Positions 50,997 through 59,950 of a stretch of DNA of 64,000 nt are shown here, piece after piece. The translations under genes and the position numbers were made by a program. This DNA comes from Thalassococcus_A lentus (lineage in GTDB: Bacteria > Pseudomonadota > Alphaproteobacteria > Rhodobacterales > Rhodobacteraceae), in the NCBI RefSeq assembly GCF_028023555.1, contig NZ_JAQIOY010000010.1, positions 1-64,000 of the forward strand, in the 5' to 3' direction. Numbering within the stretch: position 1 is the stretch's first letter; each line of letters begins with the position of its first letter. The notes under the pieces were generated by a model. The model was given only the letters and a program-made list of their open reading frames with translations. It was not told the origin of the DNA and did not search any database.

Positions 50997-52877
50997 ATGA
51001 CCGCAGAGTTCCTGTTTATCACGTTTACCCTGTTCCTTGCCGGGATGATTGCGGTGCCTTTGGCATCTCGCTTCGGGCTAGGGTCCGTTTTGGGATACCT
51101 GATCGCTGGCATTGCTATCGGCCCCATCTTGCATTGGGCCGGGGTGGATGTGGTCGGGCTTCAGCATTTCACCGAATTCGGCGTCGTGATGATGCTGTTC
51201 CTGATCGGTCTGGAAATGCAGCCCAAGGTGCTCTGGGCCATGCGCGCCCGGATTTTCGTCATGGGTGGTCTTCAGGTTGGACTGACCACTGCCGGTGTCA
51301 TGGCGGTTGCCATGCTGTTCGGGCAGCCTTGGACGGTTGCTTTGGCCATCGGTCTGATTTTTGCTCTGTCATCAACGGCCATTGTGACTCAGACTCTGAA
51401 TGAAAAGGGCCTGATGCGCAGCGACGGCGGGCAGGCCAGCTTTTCCGTTTTGCTGTTTCAGGACATCGCGGTCATCCCGATGCTGGCTCTGATCCCTTTG
51501 CTGGCACTTCCAGAGTTGCAGGAAGCGCTGCATCACGGAGATGGTCACGGCGATGGCCATGGGGGCGGGCACGGTGAAGAAGGGCTTCATCTGAGCCTCG
51601 TCGAGGGGCTGAGCGGGTGGCAAACCGCTCTGGTGACACTGGCTGCGATTGGCGTGGTTATCGTCGCTGGGCGCTATCTGACCGGGCCGGTCTTTCGCTA
51701 TGTGGCCGGTGCGCGCCTGCGCGAATTGTTTGTCAGCACGGCGCTGATGATGGTGGTCGGAATTGCACTTTTGATGACGATGGTCGGGCTTTCGCCTGCG
51801 TTGGGGACATTCCTTGCGGGCGTCGTCATGGCCAACAGCGAATACCGGCATGAGCTGGAAAGCGATATTGCACCATTCAAGGGCATCTTCCTTGGCGTTT
51901 TCTTTATCACCGTTGGGGCCAGCATTGATTTTGCATTGCTGGGCGAAAACCTGGCATTGATCGTCGGGTTGACGCTTGGACTGATCGTGCTCAAGTCGGT
52001 TGTTCTGTTTGTGTTGGGACATGTCTTCAAACTTGAAGGCGGCGACAAGTGGTTGTTCGCACTTGGATTGGCGCAGGCGGGTGAATTTGGTTTTGTCCTT
52101 GTGTCGTTCACCGTGGCGAATGCCGTTGTGCCGGGGCCGGTGGCTGATTTGCTTTTGCTGGTCGTGGCGCTCTCCATGCTTCTGACGCCCGCATTGTTCA
52201 TCTGCTATGACAAGCTGATCGCGCCGCGCTATTCGCGCCAGCAGGTTCAGGAAGCGGACGAAATTTCATCGGATGCCAAGATTCTCATCGCAGGTCATGG
52301 CCGGTTTGGCGGGATCGTAAACCGGGCTTTGCAAGCGGCGGATTATGAAACCACTGTCATCGACTACAGCAACGAACAGTTGGAAATGCTTCGGAAGTTC
52401 GGGATGAGCGTCTACTACGGTGATGCCACGCGACCTGATCTGTTGCATGCGGCCGGGATTGATGAGGCCGAAGTTCTGGTCATCGCCATCGACGACAAGG
52501 AAGCGATTACCGAACTGACGCGCCACGTGCGCGAACATCATCCTCATGTGCATGTGGTGGCCCGCGCCATCGACCGTTGGCATGTTTATGATCTGTGGTC
52601 TGTTGGATGCCGAGACATCATCCGCGAAACCTATGACAGCTCGATCCGGGCGGCGCGGTCTGTGTTCGAGGCGCTGGGTATCGAACGCAGCAAGGCAGAG
52701 CGGCTGACCGGTGTGTTCGAAGAGTATGACCGGTCTACGATGCTGAAACTTGCCGAAGTCTACGATTACAACGACCCAGACTCTGATCTGAGCGAGTATT
52801 CACGGGTTGCGCGCGAAAACCTGGACGAGTGGGAAGCAGAGCTGAAGCAGAACATGCAGACCGCGTTGAAAGAATAA
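50997..52877 (+). CDS. CPA2-family cation:proton antiporter with His-rich loop
   Basis: 626 residues. The membrane domain (about 1-405, some 12-13 helices) belongs to the KefB/RosB type, with FGVVMMLFLIGLEM and SSTAIVTQTLNEKG. It is followed by a TrkA-N/RCK domain (KILIAGHGRFGGIVNRAL, about 423). The loop at about 178-198 is a run of His, Gly and Asp (HHGDGHGDGHGGGHGEEG), with at least six His, probably sensing or binding divalent metals or pH. Likely exchanges K+ or Na+ for H+. Start supported by AAGGA. A 202-bp gap precedes it. Confidence 0.93.
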   Translation: MTAEFLFITFTLFLAGMIAVPLASRFGLGSVLGYLIAGIAIGPILHWAGVDVVGLQHFTEFGVVMMLFLIGLEMQPKVLWAMRARIFVMGGLQVGLTTAGVMAVAMLFGQPWTVALAIGLIFALSSTAIVTQTLNEKGLMRSDGGQASFSVLLFQDIAVIPMLALIPLLALPELQEALHHGDGHGDGHGGGHGEEGLHLSLVEGLSGWQTALVTLAAIGVVIVAGRYLTGPVFRYVAGARLRELFVSTALMMVVGIALLMTMVGLSPALGTFLAGVVMANSEYRHELESDIAPFKGIFLGVFFITVGASIDFALLGENLALIVGLTLGLIVLKSVVLFVLGHVFKLEGGDKWLFALGLAQAGEFGFVLVSFTVANAVVPGPVADLLLLVVALSMLLTPALFICYDKLIAPRYSRQQVQEADEISSDAKILIAGHGRFGGIVNRALQAADYETTVIDYSNEQLEMLRKFGMSVYYGDATRPDLLHAAGIDEAEVLVIAIDDKEAITELTRHVREHHPHVHVVARAIDRWHVYDLWSVGCRDIIRETYDSSIRAARSVFEALGIERSKAERLTGVFEEYDRSTMLKLAEVYDYNDPDSDLSEYSRVARENLDEWEAELKQNMQTALKE

Positions 52878-52912
52878 CTGCGCTTCTTGCCAAGTGGACC
52901 GCGTTTGGATCT

Positions 52913-53860
52913 TCAGACGCGGTCAGGCAGCGCGTCAGGACTGTTCAGGATCTCTTGTGCGGCTGCCCAAAGTTGCGCCTGTCTGCGCGATGGCTCTGCA
53001 GGTGTGCGTGCCCATAGGCCGAGCGCAAAGGCACGGAACAGAAAACGCGCGACGTCGGGGTTCGTTTGCAAATCGCCATAGCCGGAAAACAGGGCGGTGA
53101 TGGCGGCCCGGCGGGTGCCATGCGGGCTATGGGCCATAAGTGCACTGCTGACTGAGAAGAGGTCTCTGAGCGGCTCATCCATAGCGGCGTTTTCAAAGTC
53201 GATGCCCCAGATCGTGCCGGCCCGATCAACCATCAGGTTGCCCGGCGTCAGATCCTTGTGCGTGATTGCGCGGGTCGATGGTTTGCCGCGCAATGCCAGA
53301 CCGTCCGATGCGATCTGACTGGCAACTGCACAAAACCCCTGCGCGTCCGGCGGGATACGGGCACCGGTCCGCACCTGATTTGTCAGCTTCTCCAGCCAGG
53401 CAATGTGCCCTTTGGGTCGAAAAGGCTGACTTTGTCGCGATGGGGCGTGCAGCGCCGCGATCCAGCTGCCGACTTTCGTCAAAATCGTATCCGCGTCGTC
53501 AGCTGCAGCGGAGTCCAGAACTGCATCCAGCGGATCGCCGCAGGTGTCCTGCATCAGCAGGGCGCACTGTGATGAATCAAAGTCGAGCACGGCCGGCGCG
53601 CGGTGGGGCGCTTTGCCAAGAAACCCGGCCACGTCACGTTGCCGGTCGGCCTGAGCGGTGGCTTTGGCCAGATTGCCGGGACCCCAGACCTTGATCACCG
53701 CGGGCACAGGGCCGCCCGTCACCCGGAAAGGCGTCGCGCGCAGCGGCTTGCTGAGCGGCTTTAGCGGGATCAGCGCGCCTCTCCAGTCGGGCCAAAACCG
53801 GCTGAGTACCCGCAGCGCTGTGCTCTGGGCCGCCTCGGCGTTCAGGTGCGTATCGCTCAC
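52913..53860 (-). CDS. APH-type phosphotransferase-like protein
   Basis: 315 residues of the aminoglycoside phosphotransferase/choline kinase fold. Catalytic loop THKDLTPGN (Asp203, Asn208) and the magnesium-binding DFEN (Asp221) are intact. An N-lobe Lys lies in PAVIKVWGPG. Substrate unknown; such enzymes phosphorylate sugars, choline, homoserine or antibiotics. Its ATG overlaps the acylase stop (ATGA, 53857-53860). Confidence 0.87.
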   Translation of the reverse strand: MSDTHLNAEAAQSTALRVLSRFWPDWRGALIPLKPLSKPLRATPFRVTGGPVPAVIKVWGPGNLAKATAQADRQRDVAGFLGKAPHRAPAVLDFDSSQCALLMQDTCGDPLDAVLDSAAADDADTILTKVGSWIAALHAPSRQSQPFRPKGHIAWLEKLTNQVRTGARIPPDAQGFCAVASQIASDGLALRGKPSTRAITHKDLTPGNLMVDRAGTIWGIDFENAAMDEPLRDLFSVSSALMAHSPHGTRRAAITALFSGYGDLQTNPDVARFLFRAFALGLWARTPAEPSRRQAQLWAAAQEILNSPDALPDRV

Positions 53861-56319
53861 GGTTTGACGAGGCGCGTCACCCCGACCGAAGCAGCGCGTG
53901 CCAGGTCGGTATCAAGTGACATGGGAATATATTCGCCGCGCCGCCAAAGCTGCCCCAGATCGTCATAGTGGCGTGACAGGAAGTGACCCGATTGACCGGT
54001 TGAGGCGATGAATACTGAACTGTCCGGATCAGCAAAGTCGTAGACGCCCCGATAGGCTGCGGCATGCACATTGAGGAAGGGTTCCGGATCGCGTCCGGAC
54101 GTCCTGCCGCGTTGCAGGGTATGGTCCCCGCCAGAGGTGCTCTGCCGGATGTTTACAAAGTACCGCAGCACTGGCACTTCGCCCAGCACGGGATGATCAT
54201 GGGCGGCTTGGTGCGCGTCGCCCCAGCGCAGCGATTCCAGTTCCGTGCCATAGGTTTCGTCGATCCAGATCAGTGCGTCGTCCAGCGCAAGGCGGGCGAC
54301 ATCCGTGCAGGTTTCTACGCGCGCTGAGCGAATGATATCGCACCATTTGGATGCCCCGTTCACATCCCGGAAAACCCGTTCGATGAACAATGGCTCCACA
54401 TGATGGAATTCATCGGCAAGCGGACCAAGATCGTCGCGGATCAGACGTTCCTGCAAGGCGCGCACCCAGGCTGCATAGAGCAGGGGTTCGGGCAGATGTT
54501 CATTCATCTCGCCATTCCAATTGGCCAGAAGAGCCAGCGCGCGCTGGCGCTGCCGGGCCGGCGTGCCTTCCGGGGCGGCTTCTTCGGTGAACCAAAGATC
54601 GCGGCCAATCAGGGGCAGCAAGGTGCGCGCGGCTTCTGAAACCGTGTCCAGTTGCGCTTCGATAAAGCTGTCGCGGGTGTGAACCTGACGGCCCTGCATC
54701 AGGCCGCGCCACCGCAACACGCGTTGGCTGTCGCCCCAGTCAAAGCTGACATGTAGTGGAAACGGGCGGTTCACGGATTTGTTGTTGGTATTGCCGACAA
54801 TGCCGCCTTGTGGGTTCACGAATTCGGGGTTGGCGGAATAGGGCAGCATTCCCTGCCACTGGTTTTCCCGCTTCCAGCCCAGTGAGGGCAAGCGCCCCTG
54901 GCTTTGATGTTCGGCTGTTCGGCGCGGCATGGCGCCGATGGTCTTCATCGCGATGGTGTCGGCGTCGATCAGTGTCAGGTTCTGCGAGGGGGCGACATAG
55001 GCCCGCGAAGCTTCGAGTGCGTCTTCGACGGAGCCTGCGTTCATCAGCGCCACGGCACCTGACAGGGATGTGTCACGTCCGGACAGGGCGGTCCAACCCA
55101 AGGCCGCCACATGGCCGGGTGGGGTCACCGATGCCAAATCGAATTGCGATCCCGGCAAGACCGGGCCGTTTTGTGTCGAACGCATCGTGATTGTGACGGG
55201 TGCATCGTCCTTGATATTGATGATGGATCGGCGCGTGACGAATTCGGCCCAGCCCTCCGGCGTGCGGTATTGTTCTTGGTTTTCGGGGTTCAGCTCTTCG
55301 ATAAAGAGGTCCTGATCATCCATGTATGAGGACGTCAGCCCCCAGGCCAGACGTTCGTTGCGGCCAACCATGATGGCCGGAATGCCGGGAATTGTCCCGC
55401 CAATCACGCCGCCGGATTGCAGCTGCAGGCGTGCCAGAAACCACGTGCCGGGGGCGGTCAGCCCGAGGTGTGGGTCATTGGCCAGCAATGTGCCGGGGCC
55501 AGCGGACCGGGTCGCAGCCGCGGCCCATGCGTTGGATGCACCGGCCAGACCACGCGGCGCGATGGGGCTGAGGAATGCGTGCCGCGTCTGGCTGGGCGAA
55601 TAAGGGGCCAGTCCATCGGGCATCAGGTTGGCATAGTCGGGCAATGCCGCGACACCGCCGCCGGGCATGTCAGGCAAAAGGTCGGCCAGACGGTCCTCAT
55701 CGGCCAACAAAAGCGATGTTCGAGCGCGCAGGACTTCTTCTTTGAGGTGCCCTGAGAGTTGCAGCGCCATAAGCTTGACCAGAGCGATGGAGTCCGCAGG
55801 CTGCCATGGCGAGATCGGCGCGTTGAACATGAAGAATTCCGGCGCACCCCGGCCCAGACTGTCGCTGTTGATTTCCTCGATCCTCGCATTGACGCCTGCC
55901 GCATAAGCTTCGAGAGCGTCGAGCGTGGCTGCGTCTTGATGCTGAACGGATTGCACCGCCAGTGGATACAGATCGAGCCGCCGCAAGAGCGTGTCGGTTT
56001 CAACGGTGCGCCGGCCGAAAATTTCAGAAAGGCGCCCCTGTGCGGTCCTGCGCATCAGTGTCATCTGCCACAGCCGGTCCTGCGCATGCACATACCCAAG
56101 CCCGAAAAAGGCATCGCGATCGGACAGCGCCATGACATGCGGGATGCCGGCGTTGTCGCGGATGATTTCGATGTCGGCCGTGATTCCGGAAACAGCACGG
56201 GTCTTGTCGTAGTCCGGCAGGGATCGAGAGGCGAGATAATAGGTAAGCAACACGCCAATGACGCCCAGCACGAGCGCCGCGCTGACCAGTCGCAAAAGCC
56301 ATCGGAATACAACCGCCAT
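53857..56319 (-). CDS. Penicillin acylase family (Ntn-hydrolase) protein
   Basis: 820 residues. A membrane anchor (about 5-30) at the N-terminus precedes an N-terminal nucleophile hydrolase of the penicillin/AHL acylase type. The alpha chain spans residues to about 261; the nucleophile is probably Ser262 in GLAGASNAWA, where self-cleavage would expose it. Later motifs include NKSVNRPFPLHV and a terminal HFLSRHYDDLGQLWRRGEYIPM. Possible substrates are penicillin side chains or acyl-homoserine lactones. The inner ATG at 56319 has AAGGG-GAGGG upstream and is preferred over 56337. The kinase-like gene overlaps it by 4 nt. Confidence 0.9.
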   Translation of the reverse strand: MAVVFRWLLRLVSAALVLGVIGVLLTYYLASRSLPDYDKTRAVSGITADIEIIRDNAGIPHVMALSDRDAFFGLGYVHAQDRLWQMTLMRRTAQGRLSEIFGRRTVETDTLLRRLDLYPLAVQSVQHQDAATLDALEAYAAGVNARIEEINSDSLGRGAPEFFMFNAPISPWQPADSIALVKLMALQLSGHLKEEVLRARTSLLLADEDRLADLLPDMPGGGVAALPDYANLMPDGLAPYSPSQTRHAFLSPIAPRGLAGASNAWAAAATRSAGPGTLLANDPHLGLTAPGTWFLARLQLQSGGVIGGTIPGIPAIMVGRNERLAWGLTSSYMDDQDLFIEELNPENQEQYRTPEGWAEFVTRRSIINIKDDAPVTITMRSTQNGPVLPGSQFDLASVTPPGHVAALGWTALSGRDTSLSGAVALMNAGSVEDALEASRAYVAPSQNLTLIDADTIAMKTIGAMPRRTAEHQSQGRLPSLGWKRENQWQGMLPYSANPEFVNPQGGIVGNTNNKSVNRPFPLHVSFDWGDSQRVLRWRGLMQGRQVHTRDSFIEAQLDTVSEAARTLLPLIGRDLWFTEEAAPEGTPARQRQRALALLANWNGEMNEHLPEPLLYAAWVRALQERLIRDDLGPLADEFHHVEPLFIERVFRDVNGASKWCDIIRSARVETCTDVARLALDDALIWIDETYGTELESLRWGDAHQAAHDHPVLGEVPVLRYFVNIRQSTSGGDHTLQRGRTSGRDPEPFLNVHAAAYRGVYDFADPDSSVFIASTGQSGHFLSRHYDDLGQLWRRGEYIPMSLDTDLARAASVGVTRLVKP

Positions 56320-56457
56320 TTCCCTCGCCCTTTGCATGCGCTAACTGGGTAGGCAGGGATTATCCTGCATGGCCGCCAATGCCAATAGGGTGGGCAGTGT
56401 GGGCGTATTATTGCAAAGCGCGTGTGTATTCGCGCTGAAGAGCAAGGGAGAATTGCA

Positions 56458-57330
56458 ATGGCAAAGGTAGCGTTTCTGGGGCTGGGTGTCATGGGATACC
56501 CGATGGCAGGACATCTGGCCAAGGCCGGTCACGAGGTAACCGTTTACAATCGTACCTTTGCCAAGGCCGAAGCCTGGGCAAAAGAACATGGCGGTACCGC
56601 TGCCGCGACCCCGCGCGAGGCGGCACAGGGCTGCGACTTTGTCATGGCCTGCGTCGGAAACGACGATGATCTGCGTTCGGTTTGCCTCGGTGAGGATGGC
56701 GCATTTGCAGGCATGGGGTCCGGCGCGACGTTCGTGGATCACACAACGGTTTCCGCGCAGGTCACGCGCGAGCTCTATGCCACGGCAGCAGATGCGGGGC
56801 TTTCCTTCGTGGATGCGCCGGTGTCTGGCGGTCAGGCCGGGGCCGAGAATGGCCAGTTGGTGATCATGTGTGGCGGCGACGAGGGCGTCTATGCCTCGGC
56901 TGAGCCTGTGATGCAGTCCTATGCCAAGCTGTGCAAACGGCTGGGCGAAAGTGGCGCAGGCCAGTTGACCAAAATGGTGAACCAGATTTGCATTGCCGGA
57001 TTGGTTCAGGGCTTGTCCGAAGGGCTGCACTTTGCCGCCAAGGCTGGTCTTGACGGGCGCGAGGTGGTCGAGGTGATCGGTGGCGGCGCGGCGGGCAGCT
57101 GGCAGATGGTCAACCGGGTCGACACCATGGTCGATGATGAATTCGAACATGGCTTTGCCGTTGACTGGATGCGCAAGGATCTCGGAATTTGTCTCATGAC
57201 AGCGAATGAGAATGGCGCATCGCTGCCTGTTACCGCCTTGGTGGATCAGTTCTACAAGGACGTACAGAAAATGGGCGGCGGGCGCTGGGATACGTCAAGC
57301 CTGATCAAGCGGCTCAATGCGCTTGGCTGA
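56458..57330 (+). CDS. Beta-hydroxyacid dehydrogenase (3-HIBADH/GLYR-like)
   Basis: 290 residues of the 3-hydroxyisobutyrate dehydrogenase/2-hydroxy-3-oxopropionate reductase family. NAD(P) fold GLGVMGYPMAGHLAKAGH, substrate motif DAPVSGGQAGAENGQL, and GAGQLTKMVNQI with the catalytic Lys. The likely products include tartronate semialdehyde or hydroxyisobutyrate derivatives. Start at 56458 has AGGGAG 8 bases upstream. Divergent from the acylase operon. A VOC gene follows 27 bp later. Confidence 0.9.
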   Translation: MAKVAFLGLGVMGYPMAGHLAKAGHEVTVYNRTFAKAEAWAKEHGGTAAATPREAAQGCDFVMACVGNDDDLRSVCLGEDGAFAGMGSGATFVDHTTVSAQVTRELYATAADAGLSFVDAPVSGGQAGAENGQLVIMCGGDEGVYASAEPVMQSYAKLCKRLGESGAGQLTKMVNQICIAGLVQGLSEGLHFAAKAGLDGREVVEVIGGGAAGSWQMVNRVDTMVDDEFEHGFAVDWMRKDLGICLMTANENGASLPVTALVDQFYKDVQKMGGGRWDTSSLIKRLNALG

Positions 57331-57357
57331 CCCATATCCGATGAAGGGCAGGGCGTG

Positions 57358-57759
57358 ATGCAACGCCTTGCCCACATTGCGCTGGTGGTCAGCGACTATG
57401 ACGAGGCCATAGCCTTCTACGTGGATCTGCTCGGATTTGAACTGGTAGAAGACACCTATCAGCCCGAACAGGACAAACGCTGGGTTGTGGTGCGGCCAAG
57501 CGGCGGGGGCTGTTCCATCTTGTTGGCGCGGGCGTCGAATGACAGGCAGGCCAGTTTTGTTGGGGATCAGGCCGGTGGGCGGGTTTTCCTGTTTCTGCAG
57601 ACCGATGACTTCTGGCGTGACTATAACGACATGCTGAACAAAGGCGTGGAATTTGCACGTGCGCCGAAGGACGCCCCCTATGGCACCGTCGCGGTGTTCA
57701 AGGATTTATATGGCAATCTGTGGGACCTGATTCAGTTTACGGATGGGCGTGCGATCTGA
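57358..57759 (+). CDS. VOC (glyoxalase-fold) family protein
   Basis: 133 residues, single-domain. MQRLAHIALVVSDYDEAIAFYVDLLGFELVEDTY is the typical N-terminal strand-helix, and GTVAVFKDLYGNLWDLIQF the C-terminal metal-ligand region. A GTG codon immediately upstream is also in frame. Close to the dehydrogenase gene and probably co-transcribed. Its 3' end overlaps the convergent GNAT gene by 23 bp. Confidence 0.88.
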   Translation: MQRLAHIALVVSDYDEAIAFYVDLLGFELVEDTYQPEQDKRWVVVRPSGGGCSILLARASNDRQASFVGDQAGGRVFLFLQTDDFWRDYNDMLNKGVEFARAPKDAPYGTVAVFKDLYGNLWDLIQFTDGRAI

Positions 57760-58237
57760 GCACCATCGGCAGGATCAGCCCCCATTTGGTTTGCCGGGCT
57801 GGACCCGTGGGCGCAAAACCCAGTTTGCGATAGGCTGCAATAGCGCGCGTGTTGTCTGGGTGCGGATCGGTCGCAAGGGCCGGAGCGCCAGTTTCCAGAA
57901 GTGATTTTGTTCTCTGAGCCATAAAGGCGGGGCCGTGTCCGATCCCGATCATGTCGGGTTCGCCGATGTATTGATCGATGCCCCGGGACCCCTGCGGCAG
58001 CGCGGCAAAATGATGATCTTCCCAGCCGTGCACGGTGTAATCCTGCATATAGGCAAAGGGTGCGCCCTCATGCGACACGATCCAGCGCGCGACACGTGGA
58101 TCGGCCAAGTCTTTGGCGCTGATGGCCTTTGGCGGGCCCCACCACCTGCGAACGTGGGCGCGGCTTAACCAAGACACCAGCATGGTTGCATCCGCCATGG
58201 TCACGCGTCGAAACTGATATGGGGCCTGATCGCTCAA
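57737..58237 (-). CDS. GNAT acetyltransferase, AAC(6')-like
   Basis: 166 residues. Resembles aminoglycoside 6'-N-acetyltransferase-type GNATs: YQFRRVTMADATMLVSWLSRAHVRRWWG at the start, GEPDMIGIGHGPAFM near the acetyl-CoA loop, and ATDPHPDNTRAIAAYRKLGF at the C-terminus. It could modify aminoglycosides or an unrelated amine; sequence cannot decide. Convergent overlap with the VOC gene by 23 bp. Confidence 0.85.
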   Translation of the reverse strand: MSDQAPYQFRRVTMADATMLVSWLSRAHVRRWWGPPKAISAKDLADPRVARWIVSHEGAPFAYMQDYTVHGWEDHHFAALPQGSRGIDQYIGEPDMIGIGHGPAFMAQRTKSLLETGAPALATDPHPDNTRAIAAYRKLGFAPTGPARQTKWGLILPMVLRSHAHP

Positions 58238-58265
58238 TACGCGCTGCCGCGTGATGGCTTTGGGG

Positions 58266-59000
58266 TCATTTCAGGTGTCCTCCATCCTGAAAACAATTTT
58301 GGAAGTCATCCTTTGCCGCCAACCTGAACCGGGTGCCCGCGCGCGCTGCGCTCAGAATGCGATCACAGCGAAAGCTTCGCGGCTCGTCACGTAGGTGGTC
58401 ATGAGCCAGCACGTACCACACAGGGTATTTGAGCAAGAGAAAGTGCGGTTCGATCCTGCGTTGCGACGGTTGGCCATCCTCACGCTGGTACGTGATGTCC
58501 AGCATTTCCAGATCCACAAAGGCCTGATGCAGGGCTCGCACGATCCGTTCTGGCGGGCTGACAAAACCGGCCTGCACATAGGTCGAAGCCGTGACCCCGA
58601 TCAGAATGCGAGACTTCAGGCTTTCCACCCGCTGGCGTTTGTCCTTTGAAAAAGAGGCGACAAGCTGACGGCGAACCGACGCTAGGTTCGCAAGGAACAT
58701 GGGCGAGTCCATCTGTTCTGCTACCGCGATGCTGATCAGCAGATCGATTGCTTCGGCATAGCCCAGATTCAAGCGGCCGACACCCCAATTGCCGTCCAGA
58801 CGGACGCCGCCGCCACGACCCCGATCCGCGTCGATTTGCATGCCTTGTTCGCGCATCAAATCAAGATCGCGCTGGATTGTCCTGGCGCTGACCTGATGCT
58901 GGGCGGCCAGATCCTTGATGGTGCAATGGCTCTCTTGCTTGAGCTGGACAGCCAGCAACTCAATGCGCCTAAGCCTGCCGATCGCGTTTGTTCGGGTCAT
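58266..59000 (-). CDS. WYL/YafY-type transcriptional regulator
   Basis: 244 residues. N-terminal winged HTH (RRIELLAVQLKQESHCTIKDLAAQHQVSARTIQRDLDLMREQG) followed by a WYL-type domain with PHFLLLKYPVWYVLAHDHLR. Such regulators bind nucleotides or small ligands and commonly control an adjacent gene. It is divergent from the VOC gene at 59103; the 102-bp region holds a perfect 9-bp-arm inverted repeat. The start (59000) is the ATG that gives the HTH N-terminus. Confidence 0.9.
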   Translation of the reverse strand: MTRTNAIGRLRRIELLAVQLKQESHCTIKDLAAQHQVSARTIQRDLDLMREQGMQIDADRGRGGGVRLDGNWGVGRLNLGYAEAIDLLISIAVAEQMDSPMFLANLASVRRQLVASFSKDKRQRVESLKSRILIGVTASTYVQAGFVSPPERIVRALHQAFVDLEMLDITYQREDGQPSQRRIEPHFLLLKYPVWYVLAHDHLRDEPRSFRCDRILSAARAGTRFRLAAKDDFQNCFQDGGHLK

Positions 59001-59051
59001 GAAACAAATACGACATAAACTGACGTCTATTTCAATATCACGGCTAAACAG

Positions 59052-59071
59052 ATCCCGGCATGTGCCGGGAT
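59052..59071. promoter_or_regulatory. Inverted repeat between WYL regulator and VOC gene
   Basis: ATCCCGGCA-TG-TGCCGGGAT, 9-bp perfect arms, 2-bp centre. It lies 31 bp before the VOC start and 51 bp before the divergent regulator start, a suitable place for a regulator site, though an mRNA hairpin is also possible. Confidence 0.55.
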
Positions 59072-59102
59072 GTCGGATCGTCAAACCGCAGGAGATCACC
59101 CG

Positions 59103-59459
59103 ATGAAAATGAACTACGTGGTTCTTGGAACCAACGATATGACAGCCGCCAGCCAGTTCTACGACCAACTGTTCGCACATTTGGATCTGGGACGGTTCGC
59201 GCCTTCGGACCGTATGACCTATTGGCTGGGAGAGGATTTCGCATTTGCGGTGGCGCTTCCGTTTGATCAGGGCGCAGCGTCGAACGGCAACGGCACCATG
59301 ATCGGTTTTGCCGTGGGTTCCGCGGACGAGGTGAAGCACATGCACCGTTTGGCAATCGAGCTTGGCGGCGCCTGTGAAGGCGCGCCCGGACACAGAGGGC
59401 CGCGGTATTCTGCCTATGTCCGTGATCTGGACAACAACAAGCTTTGCTTTTCAGACTGA
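59103..59459 (+). CDS. VOC (glyoxalase-fold) family protein
   Basis: 118 residues. MKMNYVVLGTNDMTAASQFYDQLFAHLDL, GNGTMIGFAVGSADEVKHMHRLAIELGG, and the C-terminal YSAYVRDLDNNKLCF fit the family. GGAG 9-10 bases before the ATG. Probably the target of the divergent WYL regulator. Related in pattern to the VOC protein at 8199-8615. Confidence 0.87.
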   Translation: MKMNYVVLGTNDMTAASQFYDQLFAHLDLGRFAPSDRMTYWLGEDFAFAVALPFDQGAASNGNGTMIGFAVGSADEVKHMHRLAIELGGACEGAPGHRGPRYSAYVRDLDNNKLCFSD

Positions 59460-59950
59460 ATTTTTCGGTTCTCTGGTGCCCGGTTGGCCGGGCGCCGGCA
59501 TCAACAGGGCGGGCACCGCTGATGTGAGACGCGACAGCGGCCCGTTCTCGGATACGAGATTAATTCGCGCGTTTCTGCTTTGCCCATTGTCATTCCCCCA
59601 TGGCTGCCCTTATGTTGAAGGCAAGCGCATAGCCCTTTTTGGCGGCGCTCGACAGTTTCGCTGAACAGGTGCTTTGCGGGCAAACCCGCCTGCCTTTTTC
59701 AGACCGATTGGGCCAACTGGCCAATGAACCGCGCCCGGACCGCACGATTGCGACGGGCCAATGAACGGGCGCCAAGCCAAGGCTGGCGTCGGAGAAGAAC
59801 CGCGATGACGCGCGCGATACATAGCAAAATGCGGGCCGGGGGCGTAAAGCCACCCCGCATTGGCGCGTCTCCAATCGCCCAAATCAGACACGGCTCATCC
59901 ACGCTCGGCCCGCCAGGGCAGGGCGCGCATGCCCCGTGCAGACGGATAAC
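59460..59950 (+). other. Long rne leader with hairpins
   Basis: 491 bp without a supportable gene. It contains a strong hairpin AATGCGGG / CCCGCATT (59828-59835 with 59854-59861) and a GC stem plus T5 at 59676-59699. GGCCAATGAAC occurs twice, near 59718 and 59756. RNase E in other bacteria autoregulates through its long 5' leader, so this stretch is probably the untranslated leader and promoter of rne. Confidence 0.6.
59676..59699 (+). terminator. Weak terminator-like hairpin in the rne leader
   Basis: GCGGG-CAAA-CCCGC followed by CTGCCTTTTT. It may end transcription of the VOC gene, or act as an attenuator if the rne promoter lies upstream. Confidence 0.35.
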
